A stretch of 64,000 nucleotides of DNA from Novosphingobium sp. UBA6272 (GTDB lineage: Bacteria > Pseudomonadota > Alphaproteobacteria > Sphingomonadales > Sphingomonadaceae). Where the stretch lies: assembly GCF_002440635.1 (NCBI RefSeq), contig NZ_DJUW01000017.1, positions 181,495-245,494 of the forward strand, read 5' to 3'. Below, one piece after another: positions 51,037 through 60,477 of the stretch. Within the stretch, counting starts at the first letter, position 1. Each line of letters starts with the position of its first letter. The translations under genes and the position numbers were made by a program. Under the pieces are notes generated by a model. The model saw nothing but the letters and a program-made list of their open reading frames with translations, had not been told where the DNA came from and made no database searches.

Positions 51037-52073
51037 AACGTCGCAAGGTCTTGATGACCGTCGCCCTGGCGCTGCTGGTTTTGCTTGGGGCAATCGCAGT
51101 CTGGGTTCTCACCAACGTGGAACGCAGCGAGCGACCGATCGGATTCCAGCTCGTGCGTGCGACCGGACCAGGCGGAGAGGCGCTGCCAATCGCGGTCTGG
51201 TATCCCACCAGCGCCGATCCGCGCCCCACCACGCTGCTTGGTGCGACCCTCCTCGATGTCGCCTGGGTCGGTCCGGTCGCCGGCCGAGAATTGCCGCTGG
51301 TGCTGATTTCGCATGGCAATGGCGGCGGGCCGGGCAGCCACGCCGATCTGGCCATGGCGCTCGCCGGGGCAGGCTATGTCGTCGCCGCGCCGCTGCACCT
51401 GGGGGACAATGTGCAAGAGCAGGACGGAATGGCGCGCGCCGGGTTCTGGTCCGGCCGCAACGCCGAATTGATTGCTGCCGGTGATTACATGACCACCCAG
51501 TGGACCAGTCGCGGTGCGATCGATCCCCGGCGGATCGGGGCCTTCGGCTTTTCGGCCGGCGGCTTCACGGTGCTGACCGCCGCCGGAGCCAGGCCCGCCA
51601 TGGCGGCAGTGGCCAGGCATTGCAGCGGCGCGGGAGAATTCGTCTGCCAGGTGCTGAAGGCCGGACGCTCACCGCTGCTTTCACCGCAGGGAGCAGCGGG
51701 CGAAGCCGGCTTTCGCAAGGATCCGCGAATCAAGGCGGTTGTCGTGGCCGCACCGGGTCTGGGCTTCACCTTCGCGGCACCCGGCGCGCTGCGTGATGTG
51801 CGGGTTCCGGTCCAGCTGTGGGCGGGCGCCGCGGACGATCGGGTTCCGCTGGCCAGCAACAGCGATGTGATCCGGGCGGGCCTTGCGCCGCAGCCGGATT
51901 ACCACCTGATCGCCAAGGCGGGTCACCTATCCTTCCTGGTCCCATGCCGCCTGCTTCGGCCGTCGGCCCTATGCAGCGATCCCGCAGGTTTTGACCGGTC
52001 CGCCTTCCACCGCGAGATGAACCGCGAGGTCGTGCGCTTTTTCGACGCTGCGCTGGGGGGCGTCGCTAGATAG
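51033..52073 (+). CDS. Membrane-anchored or exported alpha/beta hydrolase
   Basis: A 346-residue alpha/beta hydrolase of the dienelactone-hydrolase/PAF-acetylhydrolase-like type. An N-terminal hydrophobic segment (VLMTVALALLVLLGAIAVWVL) suggests export or anchoring. The nucleophile elbow GFSAGGF holds the catalytic Ser (about residue 174). The oxyanion segment is LISHGNGGGPG. The acid and His lie in WAGAADDRVPL and KAGHLSFL. Several Cys in the last third may form disulfides. ATG 51033 overlaps the TetR stop (ATGA). The gene is convergent with the Crp/Fnr gene, overlapping by 8 bp. Substrate unknown; an ester is likely. Confidence 0.82.
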   Translation: MKRRKVLMTVALALLVLLGAIAVWVLTNVERSERPIGFQLVRATGPGGEALPIAVWYPTSADPRPTTLLGATLLDVAWVGPVAGRELPLVLISHGNGGGPGSHADLAMALAGAGYVVAAPLHLGDNVQEQDGMARAGFWSGRNAELIAAGDYMTTQWTSRGAIDPRRIGAFGFSAGGFTVLTAAGARPAMAAVARHCSGAGEFVCQVLKAGRSPLLSPQGAAGEAGFRKDPRIKAVVVAAPGLGFTFAAPGALRDVRVPVQLWAGAADDRVPLASNSDVIRAGLAPQPDYHLIAKAGHLSFLVPCRLLRPSALCSDPAGFDRSAFHREMNREVVRFFDAALGGVAR

Positions 52074-52665
52074 CCGTGTGAGTCAGCGCTTGCAGCCCGG
52101 CGCGGTCTTTCAGCGCGATGTGGCCGCGTGCCACTTCGACCAGCCCGGCGCGGGCAAACAGGCCCAGCTGTCGGCTGATCACTTCACGGGCCGATCCGAT
52201 CTCGGTCGCCAGGGCTTCCTGCGTGGCGTCGACGGTTGTTCCCGGCCCAGCCAGCCGCAGCAGCGCGCGGGCCAGCCGCTCTTCGATTGAAGACAGGGCG
52301 ACATCCTCCACCAGCCGCTCGAGATCGGCAAACCGGGCGGCGACGGCGCTGAACAGCTGCTGGCGAAAGGCAAGGTCCTGTTCGACCCGGCGCTGGAACT
52401 CGCCGGCCGGAATGATTTCAAGCAAAAGGTCGGTTTCCGCCACCCCCTCGGCCGAATAGGTGTTGCCGTTGACCAGGCAGCCAAAGGTCTGCAGGCAGAC
52501 CTCTCCCGGGCGCACCCGATAGAGCACGATCTCCCGCCCGTTTTCTGCTGTCAGCGAGACCTTGATCGAGCCTTCGCGCACCACCACGAAGCCCTGGCAA
52601 GCGTCCTCCGGCCGGAACAGCACCGCACCGCGGGGCACGGACAGCGGGGCAGGGGTGGCGCTCAT
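52066..52665 (-). CDS. Crp/Fnr-family transcriptional regulator
   Basis: A 199-residue regulator with an N-terminal cyclic-nucleotide-binding-like beta domain (VPRGAVLFRPEDACQGFVVV to ETDLLLEIIPAGEF) and a C-terminal winged helix (TQEALATEIGSAREVISRQLG, about residues 147-167). Three Cys (in DACQGF, EVCLQTFGC) are at positions that could sense redox or sulfur species; the typical cAMP-binding Arg-Ser pair is not evident. Its stop lies 8 bp inside the hydrolase 3' end. Its ATG overlaps the amidase stop (ATGA), so it is downstream in an amidase-crp operon. Confidence 0.85.
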   Translation of the reverse strand: MSATPAPLSVPRGAVLFRPEDACQGFVVVREGSIKVSLTAENGREIVLYRVRPGEVCLQTFGCLVNGNTYSAEGVAETDLLLEIIPAGEFQRRVEQDLAFRQQLFSAVAARFADLERLVEDVALSSIEERLARALLRLAGPGTTVDATQEALATEIGSAREVISRQLGLFARAGLVEVARGHIALKDRAGLQALTHTAI

Positions 52666-54191
52666 TCGCTCCAGCGCTTGAAGGTGGGTGCGGGCAGGGT
52701 GACCGTGCGGGCACGTTCATAGGCCGCGCCGGCTTCGAGCACGGCCTTGTCGCCCCATTTGGGGCCGATGATGGACAGCCCTACCGGCAGACCCTCAACC
52801 GCGCCCATCGGCACCGTCAGGTGCGGATAGCCGGCGATGGCAGCCAGACTGCCGGCGCCGACCGGCAGGAAATGGTCGCCGGTCACCAGATCGATCGGCC
52901 AGGCCGGTCCCTCGGTCGGGGCGATCAGGAAGGATACCTTGTTGTCAGCCAGCAGCTTGTCGATCCCTTCGGGCCCCGCCAGCCGCTGCGAATTGGCCCG
53001 AGCCTTTTCATAAGCGGCGCGGTCATCCAGCTTGTCGGCGGATTCGAACGTGTCCTGCCCGAACCAGCGCAGCTCCTCTGGCGTGGCCTTGTTGAAGGCG
53101 ATCACATCGGTCAGGCTTCGCACCTTGGGCGTGCCGGGCAGCCCGGCGAGGTAGGCGTTGAGCCCTTCTTTCAGCTCGAACCGCAGCACCAGCCCTTCAT
53201 CGCGGAACATCTCGCCCGGCGGGTCGTAGTCGATTGGCACCAGAATTGCCCCGCCCGCGATCAGATCGCCCTGGGCATGGTCGAACAGCCGGTTGACACC
53301 GGCATGCGGGCCGGATTGCTTGCGCAGCACCCCGATCCGGACGCCCTTGAGGTTGGCGGTGGGAAGCCCGGCGGTGAAATCGGTCTTGTACTTGTCCGCC
53401 TCGGCCGTGGCGGGGTCGGCGGAGTCCGATCCGGCAATCGCGGTCAGCAACAGCGCGGCGTCAGTAACGCTGCGGGCCATCGGCCCGGCCGTGTCCTGGC
53501 TCTTGCTGATTGGGACCACGTGGGTGCGGCTGACCAGGCCGACGGTCGGCTTGAAACCGACGATGCCGTTGGCGCTGGCCGGGCAGGTGATCGAACCGTC
53601 GGTCTCGGTCCCGATCGCCGCCCAAGCCATGCCGGCCGCGACCGCCGACCCGCTGCCCGAGCTGGAGCCGCAGGGGTTGCGGTCGATCGCATGGGGATTG
53701 CGGGTCTGCCCGCCGACACCGGACCAGCCGGAAGAGCTGCGGCTGCCGCGGATGTTGGCCCATTCGGAAAGATTGGTCTTGCCCAGCACCACGCCGCCCG
53801 CCACGCGCATCCGCGCCACCAGCGGGGCATCGCGGTAGGTGGCATTGCCAGCCAGCGCCAGACTGCCGGCGGTTGTAGGCAGCTCGCGGGTTTCGATATT
53901 GTCCTTCACCAGCACCGTTCGCCCGCGCAGCACTCCGGTGTTGGCCAGAGCGGCAGCCTCGGCGGTGGCCGCGGGATTGACCACGACCACCGCGTTGAGC
54001 CGCGGGCCTGACGGATCGTCGTCCAATTCGGCAATGACATTGAGATAGGCCTTCGCGGCAGCCGAAGCAGCAGCCGAGTTGACGGATTGTTCGCTGGCGA
54101 TGGGCGGGTTTGGCGCAGCCTTGCGTTGTTTGGCCAGCGCGGGCTGGGCGATCACGAGCGAGAGCAAGCTGGCAACTACGAGAAGGCGCAT
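52662..54191 (-). CDS. Exported amidase-signature hydrolase
   Basis: A 509-residue amidase-signature enzyme with a signal peptide (LLVVASLLSLVIAQPALA). The Ser-cisSer-Lys triad is present: Lys in RTVLVKDNIETRE, cis-Ser in GSSSGSGSAVAAG, and nucleophile Ser in ETDGSITCPAS. The following GIVGFKPTVGLVSR is the usual continuation. It should hydrolyse an amide in the periplasm; the substrate cannot be told. It heads an operon with the Crp/Fnr regulator (4-bp overlap). Periplasmic amidases of this group are often annotated only as amidase. Confidence 0.9.
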   Translation of the reverse strand: MRLLVVASLLSLVIAQPALAKQRKAAPNPPIASEQSVNSAAASAAAKAYLNVIAELDDDPSGPRLNAVVVVNPAATAEAAALANTGVLRGRTVLVKDNIETRELPTTAGSLALAGNATYRDAPLVARMRVAGGVVLGKTNLSEWANIRGSRSSSGWSGVGGQTRNPHAIDRNPCGSSSGSGSAVAAGMAWAAIGTETDGSITCPASANGIVGFKPTVGLVSRTHVVPISKSQDTAGPMARSVTDAALLLTAIAGSDSADPATAEADKYKTDFTAGLPTANLKGVRIGVLRKQSGPHAGVNRLFDHAQGDLIAGGAILVPIDYDPPGEMFRDEGLVLRFELKEGLNAYLAGLPGTPKVRSLTDVIAFNKATPEELRWFGQDTFESADKLDDRAAYEKARANSQRLAGPEGIDKLLADNKVSFLIAPTEGPAWPIDLVTGDHFLPVGAGSLAAIAGYPHLTVPMGAVEGLPVGLSIIGPKWGDKAVLEAGAAYERARTVTLPAPTFKRWSE

Positions 54192-54339
54192 CGGCGGGCT
54201 TTCCGGATTCTAGGCAGAATGCGCAAGCTGCGGTCTCTGGCGCGGCAATGCAAGCATCCATCCATCAGCAAACCGGTTAACGCCCTTGAACATCGGCGCG
54301 CCAGTCGCGACATAGGCGCTTCAAGCAAGAGGGATTCCC

Positions 54340-55026
54340 ATGATCGATCTGTTCAACACGTCCGGCAGCCAAGGCAAGTTTACCCACGACCCCGTTACCG
54401 GCGCGCTGATCCCGGTCGTGGTTGAGCAGTCGAGCCGCGGCGAACGCAGCTTTGACATCTATTCACGCCTGCTGCGCGAGCGGATCATCTTCGTGACCGG
54501 CGAGGTCGAGGATCACATGGCCTCGGTAATCGTCGCCCAGCTGTTGTTCCTGGAAAGCGAGAATCCCTCGAAGGATATCTCGATGTATATCAACTCGCCC
54601 GGCGGGGTAGTGACCGCAGGTCTCGCGATCCACGATACCATGCAGTATATCAAGCCCCGGGTTTCCACCGTTTGCATCGGCCAGGCCTGTTCGATGGGTT
54701 CGTTCCTGCTGGCCGCAGGCGAGCCGGGAATGCGGATCGCGCTGCCGCAGGCGCGGATCATGATTCACCAGCCTTCTGGCGGCGCGCGCGGCATGGCCAG
54801 CGATATCGAGATCCAGGCTCGCGAAATCCTGCGCCTGCGCAAGCGGCTGAACGAGCTTTATGCACGTTACACCGGAAAGCCGCTCGAAGAGATCGAAGCG
54901 GCGGTGGACCGTGACAACTGGCTCGACGCCACCGAGGCGAAAACCTTCGGCTTGGTCGACAAGGTGTTCGAAACCCGGCCCGATAGCGAACATGATACGA
55001 CCGGCACCGGCGGCGCTCCCGAGTAA
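54340..55026 (+). CDS. clpP: ATP-dependent Clp protease proteolytic subunit
   Basis: A 228-residue serine protease subunit that forms the double heptameric chamber. Catalytic Ser118 is in GQACSMGSF, His143 in MIHQPSGGARG, and Asp in the DRDNWLDATEA region. The N-terminal 30 residues include a propeptide-like stretch. The ATG at 54340 follows AGAGGGATTCCC. clpX lies 132 bp downstream on the same strand, the standard clpP-clpX pair. Confidence 0.97.
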   Translation: MIDLFNTSGSQGKFTHDPVTGALIPVVVEQSSRGERSFDIYSRLLRERIIFVTGEVEDHMASVIVAQLLFLESENPSKDISMYINSPGGVVTAGLAIHDTMQYIKPRVSTVCIGQACSMGSFLLAAGEPGMRIALPQARIMIHQPSGGARGMASDIEIQAREILRLRKRLNELYARYTGKPLEEIEAAVDRDNWLDATEAKTFGLVDKVFETRPDSEHDTTGTGGAPE

Positions 55027-55158
55027 GCTGAAAAGATTTTGCTAACCCTGCCGCTTCAGGTGACTGCAATTCAGCGCTGATACTGGGCAGGATTGAATAT
55101 TGTTTCCGCTGGGTTACACTCCCGGCGAATCCCGCCTTGCGGGCAAGTGGACGAAAGC

Positions 55159-56415
<1,257 letters not shown>

Positions 56416-56444
56416 GCTTCTTCCAGCCCCTAACCGACAAATAG

Positions 56445-56485
56445 AAAGGCGGCGTCGACCACAGGGGTTGGCGCCGCCTTTTCCT
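56445..56485 (+). terminator. Rho-independent terminator of clpX
   Basis: AAAGGCGGCG (56445-56454) pairs with CGCCGCCTTT (56472-56481), and the stem extends inward through TCGACC/GGTTGG to a 5-base loop. TTTTCC follows. Confidence 0.88.
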
Positions 56486-56500
56486 TAACCAGCAGGAGCC

Positions 56501-57007
56501 TCAGTTGGCCTGCTTGAACACCACTTCGCCGTCCTTGGAGACGGTCATTTCCTTCTGGACGCTCTTCTGCAGCAGCCACGCGCCGCCGCGCTGCACCCAG
56601 GTGTCGGCTCCGGTCATCGCGATCTCGAGTGTGATTTCCTGGCCGTTATCGTCCGGGCGCTTGATCTGCATGGTCATCTGGTTTTCAACCGATGCCGTAT
56701 CGCCGCTCTGCTTGACCGACAGCACCTTGATGACCGGCTTCATCTCGGCCATTTCAGGGGGCATCTTTGCCAGATTTTCGATCATGTTGGCGCGGGTGTG
56801 GGTTTCACCGCGGATGTCGGTGGATTCGAACTCGGGCGCCAGCATCGCCCCCAGCTTGGTCCCATCCTTCGCCAACATGGCTCCGGTCATTTCGGCATAA
56901 CGCGCTTCGAAAGCGACCTTCGGATCTTCCTGGGCATGGGCCATGCTGGCCACCGCCACTATCATCGCCCCGCCGGCCAGCCAGTGGCGCATCGTCGAAT
57001 AGCTCAT
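56501..57007 (-). CDS. Exported NTF2-like (DUF4440) protein
   Basis: A 168-residue protein with a signal peptide (RHWLAGGAMIVAVASMAHA) and a small domain resembling NTF2/SnoaL-like DUF4440 folds: a helix pair (FEARYAEMTGAMLAKDGTKL), then beta strands (FESTDIRGETHTRANMIE, ITLEIAMTGADTWVQRGGAW, LLQKSVQKEMTV). Such proteins bind or convert small molecules, but no catalytic residue can be named. ATG 57007 has GGGAGAC upstream; an ATG at 57031 would precede the signal. Confidence 0.7.
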   Translation of the reverse strand: MSYSTMRHWLAGGAMIVAVASMAHAQEDPKVAFEARYAEMTGAMLAKDGTKLGAMLAPEFESTDIRGETHTRANMIENLAKMPPEMAEMKPVIKVLSVKQSGDTASVENQMTMQIKRPDDNGQEITLEIAMTGADTWVQRGGAWLLQKSVQKEMTVSKDGEVVFKQAN

Positions 57008-57149
57008 TGATTTGTCTCCCTGCATCCCCAACGCGGGGCTGCCTGTGATGTGCCAGATAGACCGGAGGCACGAAACCCCGGATGAACCAATCGATCAATG
57101 CGCGGATTTTTCCGCTGAGCGACCACGAGTTCGGGAAAGGCAAGCAAGG

Positions 57150-57217
57150 CCCCGTCCGGTGGGTAAGGGGGTGAATGGTCCGGACGGGGCCGCGGCGCCG
57201 CCCGTCAAAGGGCGGCG
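57150..57217 (-). terminator. Two hairpins downstream of the fasciclin gene
   Basis: A perfect 10-bp stem CCCCGTCCGG/CCGGACGGGG (57150-57189, 20-base loop) and an 8-bp stem CGCCGCCC/GGGCGGCG (57196-57217, loop GTCAAA) lie in the first 80 bases past the fasciclin stop. Neither has a T run on the minus strand, so termination is likely but not typical. Confidence 0.5.
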
Positions 57218-57228
57218 GCGCTTGGGTT

Positions 57229-57801
57229 TCAGGCCGGCAGGAAGACCCCGTTGACCACATGGACCACACCATTGCCGGCCTTGAGGTTGGCAGCGGTGAC
57301 CATCGCCTTGCGGCCCTGGCTGTCGGTGATCATGATCGACTTGCCGTGCAGCCGCGCGGTCAGCTTTTGCCCGGCGAGCGTGGTGATCACCGCCTTGCCC
57401 TTGCCCTTGCGGATCAGCGCGGTGAGATCGGCGGCGCTGACCTTACCGGCGACCACGTGATAGGTCAGGACCTTGGTCAGGGTCGGCTTGTTCTCAGGCT
57501 TGACCAGGCTTTCAACTGTGCCGGCCGGCAGCTTGCCGAAGGCGGCGTCGGTCGGGGCGAAGACGGTGAAGGGACCGCTCCCCTGCAGAGTCTCGACCAG
57601 ACCGGCGGCCTTGACGGCGGCTACCAGCGTCTTGTGATCGGGCGAACCGACCGCGATGTCGACTACGGTCGAGGCCATGGCGGCATGGCCGCCCATGTGA
57701 TGGCCGGCCACGGCGGCCGGGGCGAAGGCGGCGATCGAAGCGCCGGCAGCCAGCGCGGCAAGCGCGAGGGTCAGCGGGCGGCGGATCAGGCTGTTGGTCA
57801 T
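57229..57801 (-). CDS. Secreted fasciclin (FAS1) domain protein
   Basis: A 190-residue protein: signal peptide (LTLALAALAAGASIAAF), a short His-rich segment (AGHHMGGHAAM), then one FAS1 domain. FAS1 landmarks are FTVFAPTDAAFGKLP (H1 box), LTYHVVAGKVSAADL, and the C-terminal VVHVVNGVFLPA (H2 box). These proteins act in adhesion or at the cell surface. AGGAGC precedes the ATG. A second ECF sigma/anti-sigma pair is immediately upstream on the same strand, a common arrangement with fasciclin genes, so it may be a target of that sigma factor. Confidence 0.9.
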   Translation of the reverse strand: MTNSLIRRPLTLALAALAAGASIAAFAPAAVAGHHMGGHAAMASTVVDIAVGSPDHKTLVAAVKAAGLVETLQGSGPFTVFAPTDAAFGKLPAGTVESLVKPENKPTLTKVLTYHVVAGKVSAADLTALIRKGKGKAVITTLAGQKLTARLHGKSIMITDSQGRKAMVTAANLKAGNGVVHVVNGVFLPA

Positions 57802-57822
57802 CGAGAAAGCTCCTGTTGGATG

Positions 57823-57844
57823 GTACAGGCATCATGTCCTGTAC
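57823..57844. promoter_or_regulatory. Inverted repeat before the fasciclin gene
   Basis: GTACAGG (57823-57829) and CCTGTAC (57838-57844) are a perfect 7-bp inverted repeat with an 8-bp spacer, 22 bp upstream of the fasciclin start. It could be an operator or a 5'-leader hairpin close to the ribosome-binding site. Confidence 0.5.
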
Positions 57845-57885
57845 TCTCCATACGGAGCAGCCCCGGCTACGGATGCAGCGCGGCG

Positions 57886-58581
57886 TCAGATTGTCGAAAA
57901 TTTTCCTGTCGCTACCACCGGACCGGCCGAGCCGCCCTGCGGTGCACCGCCCAGCGGTTCGCGGGTCAGGACCACGCCGAGTCCGGCATCGATCCGACCG
58001 GCAAGTTCGGGCGAAAGGTGCACGCGGCTTTGCCGGCCGGGCTGGACCACGCCCATCGATACGGGCTTGGCATCGGGCACCACCAGCCACAATTCGTGAT
58101 CATGGACTCCGTCTCCGGCGACCCCGGCCGCCTCGACCACCAGGTCGCCGCTTTGCGGCAGATAGGTCAGGCCGAGCCGTGGCCCGGCGTCGCTGCCGAC
58201 CGGCAGGCTGGCGACGAGGACGGGTGGGGCCAAATTAGGCGCTGTGCTGCGATCGAGCAGCGGCGCGGTGAACAGGCCCAGCACCAGCGCTGCGGCTGCT
58301 GCGGCCGCGCTGCCCATCTGCCAGCGCCGCAAGCGCGTCCGCAGCTGGTCGATCTGGCCGCCATCGTTATCGTTCCCGGCCCCGCGCTGCGCTGCGGCGA
58401 TCCGCTGCCAGGTCTGCGGGGAGGGTTCGACCGGCGGCAGTTCCTCGGCCATTGGCGCCAGCCGCGCTTCCCAGGCGGCAACCAGGGCGGCGAGCTTGGG
58501 ATCCTGCGCCAGCAGGGCCTGCTCTTCGTCGGAAAGCAGGCGCAGCGCTATTTCGGCGGCCAGAAGTTCGCGCTCGGTCAT
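57886..58581 (-). CDS. Anti-sigma factor, RskA type
   Basis: A 231-residue anti-sigma-K (RskA-like) factor: N-terminal sigma-binding helices (TERELLAAEIALRLLSDEEQ, WEARLAPMAEELPPVEP), one membrane span (about 92-110, AAAAAALVLGLFTAPLL), and a periplasmic RskA domain with the typical HDHELWLVVPDAKPVSMGVV and LTREPLGGAPQG. Its ATG at 58581 overlaps the sigma stop (ATGA). In mycobacteria RskA is cut in steps to release SigK; no matching protease is adjacent here. The fasciclin gene follows downstream. Confidence 0.9.
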   Translation of the reverse strand: MTERELLAAEIALRLLSDEEQALLAQDPKLAALVAAWEARLAPMAEELPPVEPSPQTWQRIAAAQRGAGNDNDGGQIDQLRTRLRRWQMGSAAAAAAALVLGLFTAPLLDRSTAPNLAPPVLVASLPVGSDAGPRLGLTYLPQSGDLVVEAAGVAGDGVHDHELWLVVPDAKPVSMGVVQPGRQSRVHLSPELAGRIDAGLGVVLTREPLGGAPQGGSAGPVVATGKFSTI

Positions 58582-59135
58582 TGATCGAGACACTCCTTTA
58601 GCCGGGCGAGGCCGCGCCGCACCCAGCTCTTCATCGTTCCCAGCGGCACTCCGCGCTCATCGGCGAGTTGCGCATAGGTCCGACCGGTGAAAAAGGCGGA
58701 ACGGATCGCCCCCTCCTGTACTTCGTCGAGCGTGCCGAGGCAGCCGTTGATCCGGCTGGTCGTTTCGCCGGCCAGCAGTGCCTGATCGGCCAGCGGGGCA
58801 GGGTCGGGCAGGTCTTCGGCGGCGGATACCGGCATGGCCTGCCCACGCGCCGTGCGGCTGCGCAGGCGATCGATCGACAGGTTGCGCGCGATCGTTACCA
58901 GCCAGCCGATCGCCGATCCCCGGGCCCCGTTGTAGCGTCCGGCATTGGCGGCGAGTCGCAGGTAGGTGTCGTGGACCACATCTTCCGCCTCGCCGCGATC
59001 GCCCAGAATCCGCAGGCAGATGGCGAGAACGCGCGGCGCGGACAAGCGATAGACCTGCTCCAGCCCATTGGCGTCGCCCCCGGCCAGACGGGCCAGGGCT
59101 GCTTCAAGGCTTTCGGGAGAATCGGCTGCGGGCAT
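58578..59135 (-). CDS. ECF RNA polymerase sigma factor (SigK-like)
   Basis: A 185-residue ECF sigma factor. Region 2 (about 25-90) has YRLSAPRVLAICLRILGDRG, then AEDVVHDTYLRLAANAG and IGWLVTIARNLSIDRLRSR. Region 4 (about 130-180) has FFTGRTYAQLADERGVPLGT and MKSWVRRGLARLKECL. ATG 59135 is chosen; a TTG at 59144 also fits. The gene overlaps the RskA-type anti-sigma gene downstream by 4 bp, and the CDF exporter stop lies 18 bp upstream on the same strand, so all may share a transcript. It is a different lineage from the ECF sigma at 22245-22769. Confidence 0.92.
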   Translation of the reverse strand: MPAADSPESLEAALARLAGGDANGLEQVYRLSAPRVLAICLRILGDRGEAEDVVHDTYLRLAANAGRYNGARGSAIGWLVTIARNLSIDRLRSRTARGQAMPVSAAEDLPDPAPLADQALLAGETTSRINGCLGTLDEVQEGAIRSAFFTGRTYAQLADERGVPLGTMKSWVRRGLARLKECLDQ

Positions 59136-59153
59136 TGAATGCAATCATGCCGT

Positions 59154-60143
59154 TCAACTGCGCAGTCGGCAATCGTCCGCGTTCTGCTCGACCTGGATTG
59201 TCGCGTGGTGAATCCCGAACCTCTGCTCGAGCTGCCCGGAGATGTCGCGCAGAAAGGCGTCGCCAGGCGCGCCTTGGGGCATGACCAGGTGCGCCGTCAG
59301 CGCGCTTTCGGTGGTGCTCATCCCCCAGATGTGCAGGTCATGCACCGCCTCGACCCCGGCCTGTTCGCCAAGGAAGGTCCGGACCTTGTCCTCGTTGATG
59401 TGCCGGGGCACGGCGAGCAGGCCCATCTTGACCGCGTCCTTCAGCAAGTCCCAGCTGCCCCAGGCCAGACCGATCGTGATGATCACGCTGGTCAGCGGAT
59501 CGATCCAGTTCTGCGCGGTCAGGGTGATCACCAGTCCGGCAAAGACGACGCTGGCCGAAACCACCGCATCGGCCATCAGGTGCATGAAGGCAGCACGCAG
59601 ATTGAGGTCGTCCTTGCTGCCCTTGGCGAACAGCAGCGCCGAAGCGAGGTTGACGACGATCCCGATCCCCGCAACCAGCATGACCATCGGTCCGTTGACC
59701 TCGGCCGGCTCCCACAAGCGTTGCACGGTTTCGAGCAGCACCGCCCCCAGCGCGACCCACAGCAGTGCGGCATTGGCGATCGCGGCGAGGATCGACGAAC
59801 TCTTGAGCCCGTAAGTGAAGCCCGGGCCCGGCGGCCGCGCGGCCAGCACGCTGGCACCCCAGGCCAGCAGCAGCGAGAGAACGTCACCCAGGTTGTGTCC
59901 GGCATCGGCCAGCAGCGCGGTTGATCCGCTCATGAAGCTGGCCGCTACCTCGCCGACGACGAAGATCAGGTTGAGCGCCACCGCCAGCGCGAAAGCCTTG
60001 CCGTGGGTGGCCGGGGCATGGTGATGGTGGCCATGGTGGTGGCCGTGTCCGTGGTGTGAGTGCCCATGGTGGTGCCCATGGTGGGAGTGTCCATGGTCGG
60101 CGTGGGCATGAACGGTATGCGAATGATCGGATTTGTCGCTCAT
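59154..60143 (-). CDS. CDF zinc/cation exporter with His-rich N-terminus (CzcD-like)
   Basis: A 329-residue cation diffusion facilitator that should export Zn2+, Co2+ or related ions with proton exchange. About 20 His lie in the first 45 residues (HGHSHHGHHHGHSHHGHGHH), a metal-sensing or buffering tail. Six spans follow. Both metal-site motifs are intact: HxxxD in DAGHNLGD (span 2) and HLMADAVVS (span 5), unlike the CDF protein at 11578. The cytoplasmic domain ends in HHATIQVEQNADDC, with the usual HxTIQxE. Its stop lies just before the second ECF sigma gene. Confidence 0.95.
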   Translation of the reverse strand: MSDKSDHSHTVHAHADHGHSHHGHHHGHSHHGHGHHHGHHHHAPATHGKAFALAVALNLIFVVGEVAASFMSGSTALLADAGHNLGDVLSLLLAWGASVLAARPPGPGFTYGLKSSSILAAIANAALLWVALGAVLLETVQRLWEPAEVNGPMVMLVAGIGIVVNLASALLFAKGSKDDLNLRAAFMHLMADAVVSASVVFAGLVITLTAQNWIDPLTSVIITIGLAWGSWDLLKDAVKMGLLAVPRHINEDKVRTFLGEQAGVEAVHDLHIWGMSTTESALTAHLVMPQGAPGDAFLRDISGQLEQRFGIHHATIQVEQNADDCRLRS

Positions 60144-60329
60144 GGCCCCTCCTTACTTCAAGCGTTGCACAAATGCCGCAGTGCAGCAAGAATCGTCAGC
60201 CCTTGCATGGGGATATGTCCGCCGAATCGACCGCATTTGACCGCTTGGAGTACGGAAGTTTCAACAGGTGGGGTCTGCGTGTAGTTATGTTTCGTGGGGG
60301 TGATGTGGGGCTGGCTTCGGTGCTACGGT

Positions 60330-60347
60330 TCGTCACATCTTTGTCAC
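60330..60347 (+). promoter_or_regulatory. Candidate Pho box upstream of TonB receptor
   Basis: TCGTCAC and TTGTCAC are separated by ATCT, giving the 11-bp phase of PhoB half-sites (consensus CTGTCAT/C). The match is weaker than at 12534-12551 and lies 130 bp before the start codon. Confidence 0.45.
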
Positions 60348-60429
60348 ACGGGACTGTTTTTAGTCGGTTCGCGCTCCTCTATGAGCGATTCCATCTGCTT
60401 TGCCAGCGCGAGTCGCGCGCGGTCGAGCA

Positions 60430-60448
60430 TTGCAATGATCATTCGCAA
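60430..60448 (+). promoter_or_regulatory. Candidate Fur box at the TonB receptor promoter
   Basis: TTGCAATGATCATTCGCAA is a 19-bp near-palindrome with arms TTGC(G)AATGA, the size and style of Fur sites. It overlaps the likely -35 region 30 bp before the ATG. It shares ATTGC and ATTCGCA with the bfd operator. Confidence 0.6.
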
Positions 60449-60477
60449 GTTGTTTTAATAACAGGGAATTTTGACCC

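Larger units (their letters stand above)
60144..60477. other. Regulatory region before the TonB receptor
   Basis: 334 bp without a credible gene, between divergent genes. It carries a candidate Pho box (60330-60347) and a candidate Fur box (60430-60448), with TTTTAAT as a possible -10 and AGGGAA as ribosome-binding site ahead of the ATG. GACCGC is repeated at 60226 and 60236. Confidence 0.6.
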
